Assembly: GCA_024803745.1 (NCBI GenBank)
Contig: JANJXV010000020.1
Location: forward strand, 24,354,777-24,418,776
Origin: Megascapheus bottae
Taxonomy: Eukaryota > Chordata > Mammalia > Rodentia > Geomyidae
Length of the DNA: 64,000 nucleotides
Reading direction: 5' to 3'
Positions 20,808-31,179 of this stretch are shown here, piece after piece. The notes beneath the pieces are model-generated. The model saw only the letters and a list, made by a program, of their open reading frames with translations. It made no database searches and was not told where the DNA came from. How positions within the stretch are numbered: the stretch's first letter is position 1; every line of letters starts with the position of its first letter. A program made the position numbers and the translations under genes.

Positions 20808-20895
20808 TTTATTTTTTTTAATTTTTTTTCATATATTTTTATTGTAATTAATAGAAGAGTTACATGATATTTGCCAGATAGATGGTGGAATTTAT
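20808..20895 (-). mobile_element. LINE-1 3' end fragment
   Basis: T-rich start, then tattgtaattaatagaagag and atatttgccagatagatgg, the reverse of the L1 3' terminus seen at 16500. Confidence 0.8.
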
Positions 20896-23549
20896 GAGGA
20901 GAAAAACCAACTTGCATTCATGCAAATCAACTATAAAAGTCTTCTGTACAGATGCTTTTTCCAACCCCATTCATTCTGTTCAGTGGAGAAAGATTCCACT
21001 GAATCAATGACATCTCTCATTCCCAAGATTCTCCACCAGAGGGAGAAACCTTGGCATCCGTTCTCAAGGGCCTTATCTTCCTATACTAAGGTCAGTCTGG
21101 AGAAGGATTTATGAGGTTTGAAAGTCACACCTCTTCTATCCAATTGACTCCCTCCATCCAGAAGAGCAAATGGCCATTGTTTTGGAAGAGTGGTTGAAGG
21201 CCCTGGCCCATCGGGCTTCATGATATGACTAGATCTAGACTGTCATTTGGTCACCATTCCCAAGGGATCAGGGAAGCTCATGGAACCCACCTAGTATTGG
21301 CACCTTGCTTGGGATCCCATTTGTGCAGCTCTGTAAGCTGAATTTCCACAGGATGCATCTATCTTTCAGTCCAAGTGTGGGTGGGTCTCACCTCTGTCTC
21401 CTTCACTCCTTTGCCTTTCTGCTATGGAAGCCAGGAATCCCTTGGCAGCACAGACCAAGGACTACAAAACAAAGATCTCCAGTCTCTTTTGCAAGTTTTA
21501 GCAGTGTAGACATTATGTGTTCCCATTAGTTGTAATAAGCATTCTACTGGGACTGGTGGACAGCCTTCTGGGTAAACACTTACTTCCTCTTCCTAGAGGG
21601 CTGGCCTGGGGCATTTTAATTAAACATACACAGCCTCCAGTAAATGAAATATTTATTTACAACAACAAAAGTCATCACATGGAGATAGTACCTATAGGAG
21701 CCATTCCTCATGACTTCCCCTGCATTTCTATGAACACTCCACGTTTCTAGATTGTTCTTCAGAATTTCAGGTAAAGAACATTTCCAGAATCTCTCCATCA
21801 AACTACTTATGCAACCTGGAAACATTTAATGTTGGAGGCTCAGATCTAAATCCAGGCCCCAATTTTTTTATTTTACATTTCAATATCATTCTTCCACCTG
21901 ACTGGACTGAAAAAAAATCCTAGTTTGCCAAATACCAGGCACAGGTCGCTTTTGAAGGTCTGCAGGTGAACCTGCCTAGTGACCAGTGCCAGCAAAGATA
22001 TTCCTCACACAGTTGCATAAATGGCTCTGTAAAGACTTTGGCATTCAGAACGCATATACATTTTATTGAATTTTCCTCTATTATAGCTTTTCCACTGGGG
22101 GATTAAGAGGCTAATTCAGAGCCATATGATTACAGGAAGAAGTGTGAGCAAAGCAACAGGGATACTATTCTAGAAGGGTCTACTGGGCCCAAACAATGAA
22201 TCCATATGTTTCCATTTCCCTAATAGGCAGAGAAAATAAAAAACAAAGAGGCCTAGAGACACACACCTGCATAAGCAGCCGAGCAGAAGTAACCTATAAA
22301 CACATGAAAAGCAGCTCTCAAACAATTCCATCTGCATTTTATTGAAAGGAACCTTTGAGAAAGAAAGGGGGAGAAGGTACAATTTACAAGAGCCATGATA
22401 TAAATCCTGCCACAGTGCCAATTGCTAAAAGCATTGGAGCCGGGGAAGGAGGGAGAAATCCATTCATTCATCGTCCTTAGAAAATAGGCATCCAGGCCAG
22501 CCACATACCTCATGCATCCCGTGGGACTTACACCTCTGACTGACTGATTGCATGAATCACCTTGGATTGATTGCTTCTATATCGAATGTTCCTTTATAGC
22601 GTATATGCTTTCTCACTACAACTCAGCTCAATTCCATTCTGCCAGCCTCTTTGGGACACTTTGCATGAGAGATGCAGGAGTAGTCATTGTTGTGTTTGTT
22701 GTTTTCTCTAGTGCATTTCAGCACTGATTTAATCCTAAGCTGGGCACAGAGGGAAATTTTATCATTCCCATCTCAACGGAGTCTCAAGTCAAACACTGCC
22801 CTCTCCATTTCCACAAAGGATCCTACACGAGTCTCTCTCCATGTTTTCATTACCCTCTTCAGAATTCCCTATGGACACACACAGGCCTTTTCTTTTCCTT
22901 TAATTTTCTTCTGTCTTTTTGTCTGGCCATGGGAAAACAATAGTTCATCCAGTGCTCTCTCTCAGCAGGGTTGGAATGGAGGGTGTACTTAAGGTAACTG
23001 AGTTTCAGTGTTTTCTCTCTCCCTGAATCCCCTTTGCTCAACTCTTCTTGAGACACTGGGTTTCTTTCTAGGGCTGTGCAGCTTTTTAAGGGGATTTTGC
23101 TCACTCTTGCAGTTGTTTTTGTGTGCTGTGGTCCTTATTCCCTGGAAATGTGCTTAGACCACTGTTGATCACTTTGGAAAAAGACTTCAGGTCCTCTGAG
23201 CTGACCACAGTGAATTTAATATGGGAGAGAAACCAAGGTTCGAGAATACTCCAGCGTCTCTCCCATCAAAACACCATGGATCCAACAAACCAACCAGTAG
23301 CCCGGCGAGCTGTGCCTCCTGGAGGGCGTTAGTGCTGAGGACAGGCACTAGGTGGCGCTCCAGGCCCGCGAAGTGGAAGGAGGTGGCCAGGCAGCTTTCA
23401 CCAACAGCTTTGGAAAGGCTAGGTGCCAAGATGTACCTGGCCTCCACCATCCCAGGAAGCCCGGACACACGGCTCTGAGTGGAGACTTTTTTTTCCCCTC
23501 ATATTTTTGCTTTGGTGGTCTATTATGTAGACGAGGTATGGGCTCCATC
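20896..23549. other. Largest repeat-poor block of the window
   Basis: About 2.6 kb without a recognised repeat. Frames of 60-101 codons on both strands (for example 22687-22992 plus) carry no known motif. G+C rises at 23250-23480 around the CTCF-like site. Confidence 0.45.
23343..23361 (+). promoter_or_regulatory. Strong candidate CTCF binding site
   Basis: AGGCACTAGGTGGCGCTCC matches the CTCF core CACTAGGTGGCGCT almost exactly. The surrounding 200 bases are GC-rich with several CpGs and free of repeats. Binding is inferred. Confidence 0.72.
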
Positions 23550-23702
23550 ATACATACGTGTGTATAGACATGTAGATATGTGCATCACATATCTATCATG
23601 TGTCATATCTATCATGTATCTATCATGTATCTATGCATGTATATGTATGCACACGTTTATATACACACACACCCAAATATGTGTATGTATATATAATTTT
23701 TT
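23550..23702. repeat. AT/GT-rich low-complexity (TATC/TATG/CA) sequence
   Basis: Repeated atctatcatg and tatgtatat words plus a short (CA)n, ending in T9. Confidence 0.75.
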
Positions 23703-25157
23703 TTTAGGCAAATGTTGGTTTTGCCTCCAGACCTGGAGAAGGCCTCAGGATATGAACATGGAAGGATTGCATACTTCCCCATTCCCAATTTCTTAGGGTG
23801 ACTGCTGAGATTCCCTGCTCCAATCCCCTGCTCTTGAGTTTGCATGCTCCCAAGCCAAGCCTTTTGTGACTTCCAACCCTGGAAGAGTGGATGACTTGCC
23901 AGATGACATTTAGATAGCAAGGCATATAGAACTCGGTTTGGGTTTTGCTTTATGAAATTTTAATTCCTTTAGTGAGATGGTAACTAATGAGAAGAATGAG
24001 CTTCCAGTCGCCAGGAGGGTGTGAGAGGGAGGAACGTCCCCTGGGCATTGCATGGAGAGCTGCAGAGCTGTGGAAGGGCTCGGGGAGGGGCTGGAATAAG
24101 TCACCCGGTACGGGCCAGGCTCTGCCACTTGCTGTGACATTGGACAAAGGTGGTTTGCCTCTCTACACTTTTGCTTCCTGAGAAGCACCCGCCTCCTTCT
24201 CCACTCCCAGAGAACTGTTGATTGCTCTCTCTCTGCTTCTCACCTCCCAGCACACCTATGTGCGGCCTTCTCTCCTACCTCTTACCCTGCCTCCCAGCCC
24301 CCAGTCCGAATGTGCATGTGATGGTGTGGCTCCTGTTTCCAACTGGGCTGTGATGTGTTGTGACAAAAGGCAGGCTCCTCATCTGAGGCTCAAGTCCCAT
24401 GTGCTTGAACTCCTGCACCTAGATCTCCTCCTCCTTTCCCCACCTGGCCTTTCCTCCTGCCCCCACCGGGGTTGGGGGGAGGCAGCTTCTCTGTCATTCT
24501 GTCCATCACACGGTGGCAGCAGTCACCTTCCATTCATGGGCCTCACGTCCTTGTCTTTCTTCCCTGGGGCAAGGTGCTGAGCCCCCTCTCCCCTGAGAAG
24601 GACTGTGGCCTTCTGAAAACCATCCCACCAGGGGGAGAGCAGGGGCAGCCCTCCTGCAGGCCGAGGGGCCCTGCTGCTCGGGGGGGTCTTCATGTCTGTG
24701 AACTGTGGAAGGACCCCAAATTACAGAGGGAGGCTGGAAGGGTGTCCCCCCCACCTTCCCCCCTACCCCATCCTGCAGAAAGTTTCCTCAAGGGTCTTTT
24801 CTCATCTCTGCCCAACACAGTTCTCTGTCTCAAGTGATGGAGTTTCGGCCACTTTTCCTTGGGGGAACAATTCCAGCCACATACACGGTGGATGGCTTTA
24901 GAAAATGTGCCTTCTCCCGTGATAGATGGTGTGAGGTGAGGTGCCCGCGGTGTGGACATGGGGCTTGTCAGAAACAAAAGGCCTTAACTTTTTCTCCTTT
25001 TAGTTTAATCTTTCCTTTAAAAGGTTCAACAAATCGAATCGTTCAAACAATCGCTGGTTCCTTCCTAGATATTCTAAGCCTTGAGACTTTCCTGCTATGA
25101 CTTGCCTCTGAATTTAGGGTCTGAAATCTCTACACATTTCTTCTTTTTGCTTTTTCT
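23703..25157. other. Mostly single-copy, GC-rich in the middle
   Basis: 24190-24840 is relatively G/C-rich with overlapping frames of about 120 codons (24218-24580 and 24472-24837). No protein similarity and no CpG-island-like density were noticed. A MIR fragment lies inside at 24112. Confidence 0.4.
24112..24183 (+). repeat. MIR-like fragment
   Basis: gctctgccacttgctgtgac attggacaaa...cctctctacacttttgcttcctga follows the MIR order ctctgccacttactagctgt...ctctgagcctcagtttcctc. Confidence 0.45.
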
Positions 25158-25191
25158 TTTTGTGCAAATACTGGGGCTTGACATCAGGGTC

Positions 25192-25194
<3 letters not shown>
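25158..25194 (-). repeat. SINE arm fragment cut by a TG repeat
   Basis: tttgtgcaaatactggggct tgacatcagggtct is the start of a reverse dimeric SINE, breaking off into the TG tract. Confidence 0.55.
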
Positions 25195-25241
<47 letters not shown>

Positions 25242-25268
25242 GTGCAGTGTATGTATGTGTGTGTGTGT

Positions 25269-25316
<48 letters not shown>
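25195..25316. repeat. (TG)n compound microsatellite
   Basis: About 120 bases of TG with interruptions (gcagtgtatgta, ggtg) splitting it into three runs. Confidence 0.95.
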
Positions 25317-25550
25317 GTGGCTCCTGGGGCTTGAACTCTGAACCTGGGTGCTATCCCTGAGTTCTTCAGCTCAAGGCTACCACCTTACTCCATAAGCTTC
25401 AGTCCCACTTCCCATTTTCTAGAGGTTAATTGGAGACAAGAATCTCATGTTCTTTATGTTCTTTAGTACCATGCTGGCTTTGATCAGTGAGCCTCAGATC
25501 TCAGCCTCTTGAGTAGCTAGGATTACAGGTATGAGCCACCTCACCGGGCT
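25317..25550 (-). repeat. B1-headed dimeric SINE
   Basis: cctggggcttgaactctgaa through gagccacctcaccgggc. A 10-base local duplication (tgttctttat) sits in the head. Confidence 0.85.
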
Positions 25551-25560
25551 GTGTTTTTTG

Positions 25561-25788
25561 TTTGTTTGCTTTGGTCAGTTGTTGGGCTTGATCTCAGAGC
25601 TTGGGCACCGTCCTGGAGCTTCTTTTACTCAAGGCAAGTGCTTTACCACTTGAGCCACAGCACCACTTGTTTGAGTAGTCAGGAATGTCTCACAGACGTT
25701 CTTGCCTAGGTTGGCTTTGAACTGTGGTCCTCAGATCTCAGCCTCCTGAGTAGCTAGGATTACAGATGTGAGCCACTGGTACAGGGCA
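25561..25788 (-). repeat. B1-headed dimeric SINE
   Basis: gttgggcttgatctcagagc through gagccactggtacagggca, lacking the linker part ggttaattggagataag. In tandem with the preceding copy. Confidence 0.83.
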
Positions 25789-25792
25789 AAAG

Positions 25793-25915
25793 TTCTTCAT
25801 TTGTAAGATGAGGTTTATATTGCTTCCTTGGAGGTTATGGATATTCAATTATGTTGTAATGTTGTAGGTAATGATACAGTACAGAATGGTGGGCACACTG
25901 TAGGAACCTTTTCCT
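25793..25915 (+). repeat. MIR-like fragment
   Basis: cttcatttgtaagatgaggt, then ggaggttatggatattcaat and gtgggcacactgtagg, fits the 3' half of MIR (catctgtaaaatgggg...cctggcacatagtagg). Confidence 0.5.
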
Positions 25916-26454
25916 TCGTATTTACTTTGTGATATTAAATGGTCACAGTAAGGGAAGTCAGAGAGCTTGCTGCAAGGGATGGGGACTGGTGCTATTCGTG
26001 GAAAAGAAACTCAAGCAGTTGAGTCAAGTTCTAGTTTAGCTCCAGCCTTCCCTTGCAGACTCAGCAAGTGCCTGAGCTCCCTCAGCCAGCTTTCCTTTCC
26101 TGCAAGCTGGCAGTACAAGGATTCCAGCTGGTGTCATGTTCCCCCAAACATTGGTTAGCTGGTTTTAGCAGAGGGCCTTGGGAGCTTGAGGCAAGGTGGA
26201 GGCATGTGGGGAAGAGTGCTAGGTAGGTAAATGCTTCCTAAGGAAGAGGCTTCAAGGCTTGGGGGAGGGAAGTTGTACCTGTGGCAGATCAATCTTGGTG
26301 AAAATGAGATCACTTGGAACTAGCTGATCTCTGGTAGTGAATTTGAATCCAACCCAGGGCTTTTGTGGCATTTGTGGATGACATGTGTTAGGATTTGGTT
26401 GTGAGAAGAGACCGCTCACTAGTGTTCACTCAGCACAATTTCAAGGATGCTATA
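25916..26454. other. Single-copy-looking sequence
   Basis: No gene or repeat is recognised. Confidence 0.4.
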
Positions 26455-26534
26455 TACAGAGGTCCTTCAGTGTCACAGGGGGTTGGTTCTAGATTATCTC
26501 TTGGATGCTTATGTCCCTCATATCATATGATATA

Positions 26535-26605
26535 GGATTTGCATAGAACACACTCATGTACACATGTGCGCATACGTACATACAAACATATATACAAACA
26601 TACAT
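26535..26605. repeat. Degenerate (CATA)n/(CA)n stretch
   Basis: acacatgtgcgcatacgtac and acatacaaacatatatac words at the tail side of a minus-strand ID element inside the DNA transposon. Confidence 0.7.
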
Positions 26606-26674
26606 ACTTGCTGGGGATTGGACCCAAGGCCTTGTACAGGCTAAGCTCAACCACTGAATTTTTCCCAGCCCCAT
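26606..26674 (-). repeat. ID-like monomer SINE nested in the DNA transposon
   Basis: Plus strand ttgctggggattggacccaa (B-box side), caggctaagctcaacca, ttcccagcccc. Reverse-strand ID monomer. Confidence 0.65.
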
Positions 26675-26897
26675 CTTGCTTATAATATCTAATATCTAAT
26701 CTAATGTAACTACTTAGCAAATATTTGTCATACTGTAACATTTAGGGAATAATAACATGCATATGTTTAGGATAGACACAGATTGGTTTTCTATCTATTG
26801 TTGGATCTATAGTTGGAAGGAAAACATTTTGATCTGTGACTACAAGAATGTAAGGAGGAAAGAATAGAGAACCCCCGGATATGCAGGGTTGATTGTA

Positions 26898-27274
26898 TTT
26901 CTTTCCAGAGAAACCAGGATAAGCCTTGGGGAAGTATGGAAGTGAATTGACCTGGGCCTAGTAATTAACATTGTGATTTTAAGCTCCACTCAGTCTTAGA
27001 GACCAGTTGTGACCACTGAGGATTACCAATGGTTTCTACATTTGTCTTTAGCCATCCTTAGAACACAGTGACTGACATTTCGTGCACTAAGTCCATGGGT
27101 CTGTATAAGTTTCTCTTATGTTACCTTACCTCTCGTTAACCAGTATGGCTGGCTGTCAGGTTCTGAAACTGTGGCTCCTTTGAATGGTCTCAAATGAGAA
27201 TATTGAAAGAGCCAGTTTCTCTTCTGTTCTACACTCAAACCACCGGTCTAGGCATTTTGTATGGATGGTCCCAC
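26898..27274. other. Single-copy-looking sequence
   Basis: Nothing recognised. Confidence 0.4.
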
Positions 27275-27395
27275 TTAAACCCACAGCACACCTTGAGTAA
27301 TGCTATTGTAATCTCCATTTTTCAGCTGAGGAAGTGGCTCTGAGAGGTTGTGGTTGAGTGAAGCGTGCTTGTGGTAGGACACTTTGAACCACTGT
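27275..27395 (-). repeat. MIR fragment
   Basis: atctccatttttcagctgag gaagtggctctgagaggttg is a good match to the reverse of the MIR core. Confidence 0.65.
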
Positions 27396-27420
27396 GCCGG
27401 GTTGCCACATATGAAGTTTC

Positions 27421-27620
27421 TTTTCTTTTTTCTTTTCGTCAGTCCTGGGGCTTGAATTCAGGGCCTGAGCACTGTCCTTGGGCTTTCTTAAGATTAGCAC
27501 TCCACCACTTGAGCCACAGCACCACTTCCGGCTTTTTCTATGTATGTGGTACTGAGGAGTCAAACCCGAGTGTCTGTGCACGCTAGGAAAGCACTCTACC
27601 ACTAGGCCACACTCCCGGCC
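27421..27620 (-). mobile_element. IDL-Geo-type dimeric SINE
   Basis: Full-length reverse copy ending ccacactcccggcc, preceded by a T/C tail. Confidence 0.87.
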
Positions 27621-27805
27621 TAAACTATCTTTTGTGTTGGAGAAAAACAACTGAGAAGGTTAGCAAGGTGGTGAGCCTAGCCATTCCTCTGGCCAGGTCA
27701 CTCTGGCTGCTTCTTTAGGCAATTCTTGAGGGTTCTCATTATTTTCATTTGGATTTTTCACAGGGCTCCTCATTTGGCCTTGGTTCCCTTGTGTTTAACA
27801 GAGAT

Positions 27806-27852
27806 TCTGCTCTCTCTCTTTCTCCTTCTCCTCTCCCCCTCCCTCTCTCTCT
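27806..27852. repeat. CT-rich tract
   Basis: Pyrimidine tract at the tail of the next SINE. Confidence 0.8.
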
Positions 27853-28080
27853 CGTGCCAGTCTCAGGGCTTGAACGCAGGCCCTGGGTGCTGTTCTTGAG
27901 CCTTTTGTATTTTCCCTTAAGGATAGTGCTCTGCCATTTGAGCCACAGCTCCACTTCTAGCTTTTGGGTGGTTAATTGGAGATAAGAATTTCAGACTTGT
28001 CTGGGCTGGTTTTGACCTGTGATTCTCAGATGTCAGCCTCCTGAGTAGCTAGGATTACAGGTATGAGCCACAGGTGCCTG
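27853..28080 (-). repeat. B1-headed dimeric SINE
   Basis: gccagtctcagggcttgaac through gagccacaggtgcctgg. Both arms complete with minor deletions. Confidence 0.83.
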
Positions 28081-28674
28081 GGTAAGATTCTTTTTCCCAT
28101 TTCTTCACTTTTTCATGTGTTTATCTATTTATATCTTTTTTTTTAAATCAGCAGAGTGGTTTCTTAGACTCTCTTCTACTTCTAATTCACTGACTTCTTC
28201 CATGGAATTCATGGTGGAATGAATTCAACTGTCCATTTAGAAAAAACCTTACGAGAGAGAGAGAGTTGATCTTGCCGTGGAGCTGTGTCCCTCAGTTGAG
28301 GGAAAAGGGTACATTTCCTGAAGATGGCTGGAATTCCAATCTTGGTGGTGCAGAGTGAGTTCTGGCTTCCTTAGTACTAATTCGCTTATTTTTTCTAATT
28401 CAGATGTTTCTTAGTTGGACTTATGAAATACCAATGTTTATCACTGCCAAGTACTTTTGTTAAAGCTTTAAGAAAATGCATTGTCTGTCTACAAGGCCAA
28501 TTTGAATTCCTAGTGTCTTTGTAGAGCTGTTTAATGGGCTGAATAATACCAAATATTTGCTTATTAGGAGACATTCCTATCATTCACAGCTGCAAAAAAT
28601 TGAAAATTTTTGTAGAAACATTTAGGTATTAAAAATTGCTGGTTGGTTTTCTTTTCTTTCTTTGTGCTTGCTTG
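28081..28674. other. Single-copy-looking AT-rich sequence
   Basis: Nothing recognised except a (GA)n of about 12 bases near 28252. Confidence 0.4.
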
Positions 28675-28885
28675 CCTGCCTTCCTTCCTTCCTTCCTTCC
28701 TTCCTTCCTTCCTTCCTTCCTTCCTTCCTTCCTTCCTTCCTCCCTCCCTCCCTCCCTCCCTCCCTCCTTCCCTGTCTCTTTCCTTCCCTTTCTCTCTCCC
28801 TCTCCCTCCCCAACTCTTTCTTTCCTCCTCCTCCTCCTCCTCCTCCTCCTCCTCCTCCTCCTCCTCCTCCTCCTCCTCCTCCTCC
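28675..28885. repeat. Compound (CTTC)n-(CCCT)n-(CCT)n microsatellite
   Basis: About 60 bases CTTC, 28 bases CCCT, a mixed C/T zone, then about 60 bases of pure CCT/CTC triplets at 28824-28884. It abuts a reverse SINE tail. Translations give spurious poly-Leu/Ser/Pro or poly-Gly frames. Confidence 0.97.
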
Positions 28886-29112
28886 TTTTTTGCTAATACT
28901 GGGATTTAAACACAGGGCCTTAAGTAGTTGCTTATCTTTTTTGTTCAAGGCATCTACCACTTCACCTATTCGTCCCGCTTCCCACCTTTTGCTGAATAAT
29001 TAGAAGTGAGTATCCGATGGCCTCTCTTGTCTGGGAATGGCTTCAAACTAAGAACCTTAGATGTCAGCCCCTTGTATAGCTGGGATTATAGGTGTGAGCC
29101 ACTAGTACCTGG
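28886..29112 (-). repeat. B1-headed dimeric SINE, diverged
   Basis: gctaatactgggatttaaac through gagccactagtacctgg, with several small indels. Confidence 0.78.
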
Positions 29113-29486
29113 TTGCTGGTTGTTTTTCATCTTTGTGTGACTGTCCTGGTCTCTCCTCAGCCACTATCTGAGGGTGCTGCCTGCAGGGGTTGGGAGGAGC
29201 TGAGGAAGGTTGGGGAGGTGGGGGATGAGAGCAACCAGACTCCCCCCTATTTTCCTTCCCATGGTAAGACATGTTCATTGCCCTAGCTCATAGCCAGGAG
29301 TCTGTTCTTTGGTCCCGTCCTCATTTTGACTGTGTTCTATCCTTATCAGATTTTTGCCACTTTGAATTATTATTGCAATTATATGGTCTAAGCAAGCATG
29401 AACTAAATGGGCATGTGAAAAGTGAGTCATTTTTATTATTGTGAAAATAAAGTTTATACTGGGAGCAAGAGTTTAAACTTCAATAC
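29113..29486. other. Single-copy-looking sequence
   Basis: Nothing recognised. Confidence 0.4.
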
Positions 29487-29745
29487 ATGAAGGAGAAGAG
29501 AAAAAGAAAGAGGAGAGGAAGAGGAAGAGGAGGAGGAAAAGGAAGAGGAGGAGGAGGAAGAGGAAGAAGAAGAGGAGGAGGAGGGGAGGAGGAGGAAGAA
29601 GAAGAGGAAGAAGAGAAAGATGAAAAAGAAGAGGAGGAGGAAGAGGAAGAAGAAGAAGAAGAAAAGGAGGAGGAAGAAGATGATGAGGAAGAAGAGGAAG
29701 AACAAGAAGAGGAAGAACGAGAAGAGGAGGAAGAGGAGGAAAAGT
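29487..29745. repeat. Long polypurine (GAA/GAG)n tract
   Basis: About 255 bases of almost pure A/G on the plus strand with only a few pyrimidines (tgat near 29679, two ac). It gives a Glu-rich frame (29487-29792) that is a by-product. Unlike most tracts here its purine strand is plus although the next SINE is minus, so it did not simply grow from that tail. Confidence 0.95.
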
Positions 29746-29784
29746 TTAACATTTTGGAAAATTTTCTATTGAAAAGCATGGTGC

Positions 29785-29960
29785 GTCCCTGAGCTCTTCA
29801 GTTCAAGGTATTGCCCTACCCCTTTGAGCCACAGTGCCACTTCCAGTTTTCTAGTGGTTAATTGGAGATATGAATGTCTTACGGACTTTAGTGCCTGGGC
29901 TGGCTTTGAACTTCGATCCTCAGATCTCAGCCTCCTGTGTAGCTAGGATTACGCCTGGCT
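29785..29960 (-). repeat. B1-headed dimeric SINE, tail side truncated
   Basis: Starts inside the ID-like arm (gtccctgagctcttcag) and runs to gattacgcctggct, so the RNA 3' portion and tail are missing. Confidence 0.8.
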
Positions 29961-30071
29961 AGATGATATATTTATAGAACATTATATTAAAAAAAAATCT
30001 CTGGGACGGCTCTGTGCCCAGATTGCATCATGAGTATAGTTAAGCTTCTGCTCTAGAAATTGTAGAAGATA

Positions 30072-30098
30072 TGTATATATATATATATATATATATAT
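30072..30098. repeat. (AT)n microsatellite
   Basis: About 12-13 AT units. Confidence 0.92.
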
Positions 30099-30129
30099 GG
30101 TATAGTTCATAAGAAAGATTGTACAAATT

Positions 30130-30350
30130 GGGTGCTGGTGGCTCACCCCTATAATCCTAGCTACTCAAGAGACTGAGATCAGAGGATCAAGGTTCAAACC
30201 AGCCCAAGCAGAAAAGTCAGTGAGACTCTTATCTCCAATTAACCCCCCAGAAAACAGGAAGTGGCTCTGTGGCTCAAGTGGTAGAGTGACAGCCTTGAGC
30301 TGAAGAGCTCAAGGATAGCGCCCAGGCTCAGAGTTCAAGCCCCATGATAG
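30130..30350 (+). repeat. B1-headed dimeric SINE
   Basis: tggtggctcacccctataat, ccaattaaccccccag, gtggctcaagtggtagagtg, ending gttcaagccccatgatag with an acaaaacaaa tail. Confidence 0.9.
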
Positions 30351-30475
30351 ACAAAACAAAACAAAAACAAAATCCATCCCAGTGGATCTAGACAAAACTA
30401 TAAGCAAGTAACAAAGGAAAGAGCATCATGTGTCTGCTATGCGGGTAGCTTTGAGTGCAGGATTGAAGTTCAATA

Positions 30476-30625
30476 CAGTTTCTCCCAAAATGTGGCTCTG
30501 GGATGGGTGGCACTGGCCCCACTGAGTCCTGTACCCTGGGTCCAGCTTATTGGACTGAATCAGAAGTACATCGTTAACAAGTTCCCCAAATTCTTTGTGT
30601 GCATCAAAATTAGAGACTAATGGTC
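30476..30625 (+). mobile_element. MER5A-like hAT-type DNA transposon
   Basis: cagtttctcccaaaatgtgg, gactgaatcagaagtaca, tgtgcatcaaaattagagac fit MER5A landmarks (cagtggttctcaaagtgtgg ... ctgaatcaga ... gatgca...tttgagaacc). It is about 150 bases with no coding capacity, and an 8-base duplication was not confirmed. Confidence 0.6.
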
Positions 30626-30674
30626 TAAACTGTACAGACAATATTCAAAACCAGTTTATTTTATTTTATTTTGT

Positions 30675-30840
30675 GGGCTCTGCTGACTTACACCTGTAGT
30701 CCTAGCTTGAAGCCAGCCTGGATAGGAAAGCCCATGAGAATTTTTATCTCCAGTTAACCACCCAAAGCCAGGTATGGAATTATGGCTCAAGTGGTGGAAC
30801 ACTAGCCTCGAGCAAAAAGCTCAGTGGCAATGCTCAGGAC
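30675..30840 (+). repeat. B1-headed dimeric SINE, shortened
   Basis: cttacacctgtagtcctagc, tccagttaaccaccca, tatggctcaagtggtggaac, aagctcagtggcaatgctcag. About 45 bases of the B1 head and the 3' end are missing. It meets a reverse copy head-on at 30840. Confidence 0.78.
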
Positions 30841-30841
30841 C

Positions 30842-30953
30842 TTCTGAGTGCTGTCTGTGGCCTCTTTGTGCTCAAGGCTAGCACTCTACCACTTGAGCCA
30901 CAGCGCCACTTCCGGCTTTTTATAGGATTATAGGCATGAACCACCAGTGCCCC
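30842..30953 (-). repeat. Dimeric SINE fragment, reverse
   Basis: ctgtggcctctttgtgctca aggctagcactctaccactt...ccggctttttataggattat aggcatgaacc: the ID-like arm fused to the outer end of the B1 head, with the middle deleted. Confidence 0.75.
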
Positions 30954-30957
30954 ACCC

Positions 30958-30980
30958 AAGTTATTATTATTATTATTATT
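30958..30980. repeat. (ATT)n microsatellite
   Basis: Seven ATT units at the tail of the next SINE. Confidence 0.9.
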
Positions 30981-31167
30981 GCCAGTCCTAGGCTTGAGCT
31001 CAGGGCCTGAGCACTGTCCCTGGACTTTCTCAAGGCTAGAACTCTACCACTTGAGCCTCAGCACCATTTCCGGCTTTTTTTCTATGTATGTGGTACCGAG
31101 GAATCGAACCCGGGTCTTTGTGCATGCCAGGCAAGCACTCTACCACTAGGCCAAACTCCCGACCCCC
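30981..31167 (-). mobile_element. IDL-Geo-type dimeric SINE
   Basis: Full-length reverse copy: gccagtcctaggcttgagct through ccactaggccaaactcccg, B box ggttcgattcc intact. Well preserved. Confidence 0.88.
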
Positions 31168-31179
31168 CCTCTTTTTTTT

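Larger units (their letters stand above)
26457..26895 (-). mobile_element. Tigger/MER2-like non-autonomous DNA transposon
   Basis: Ends are inverted repeats: left cagaggtccttcag...agggggttgg and right aacccccggatatgcagggttgattg in reverse. A TA duplication flanks it at 26455-26456 and 26896-26897, as for Tc1/mariner-pogo elements. Interior words (ttataatatctaatatctaa, tactgtaacatttagggaat) fit the MER2/Tigger group. No transposase frame. Orientation is a guess. Confidence 0.65.

Noticed and set aside
23221..23478. GC-rich frames near the CTCF-like site as a first exon or CpG-island promoter
   Set aside because: CpG density is locally raised but short, and no initiation or splice pattern or protein similarity was seen.
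24218..24837. Two overlapping ~120-codon frames in GC-rich sequence
   Set aside because: Different phases, no recognisable domain, no splice-site framing, and open frames are expected at raised G+C.
28636..29003. Overlapping Ser/Pro/Leu-rich frames in all three phases
   Set aside because: Direct readouts of CTTC, CCCT and CCT tandem repeats.
29487..29792. Long Glu/Lys-rich open frame, and its Ser/Pro/Leu-rich shadow on the other strand
   Set aside because: Both are translations of a polypurine tract. There is no normal amino-acid composition, conserved domain or splice context.
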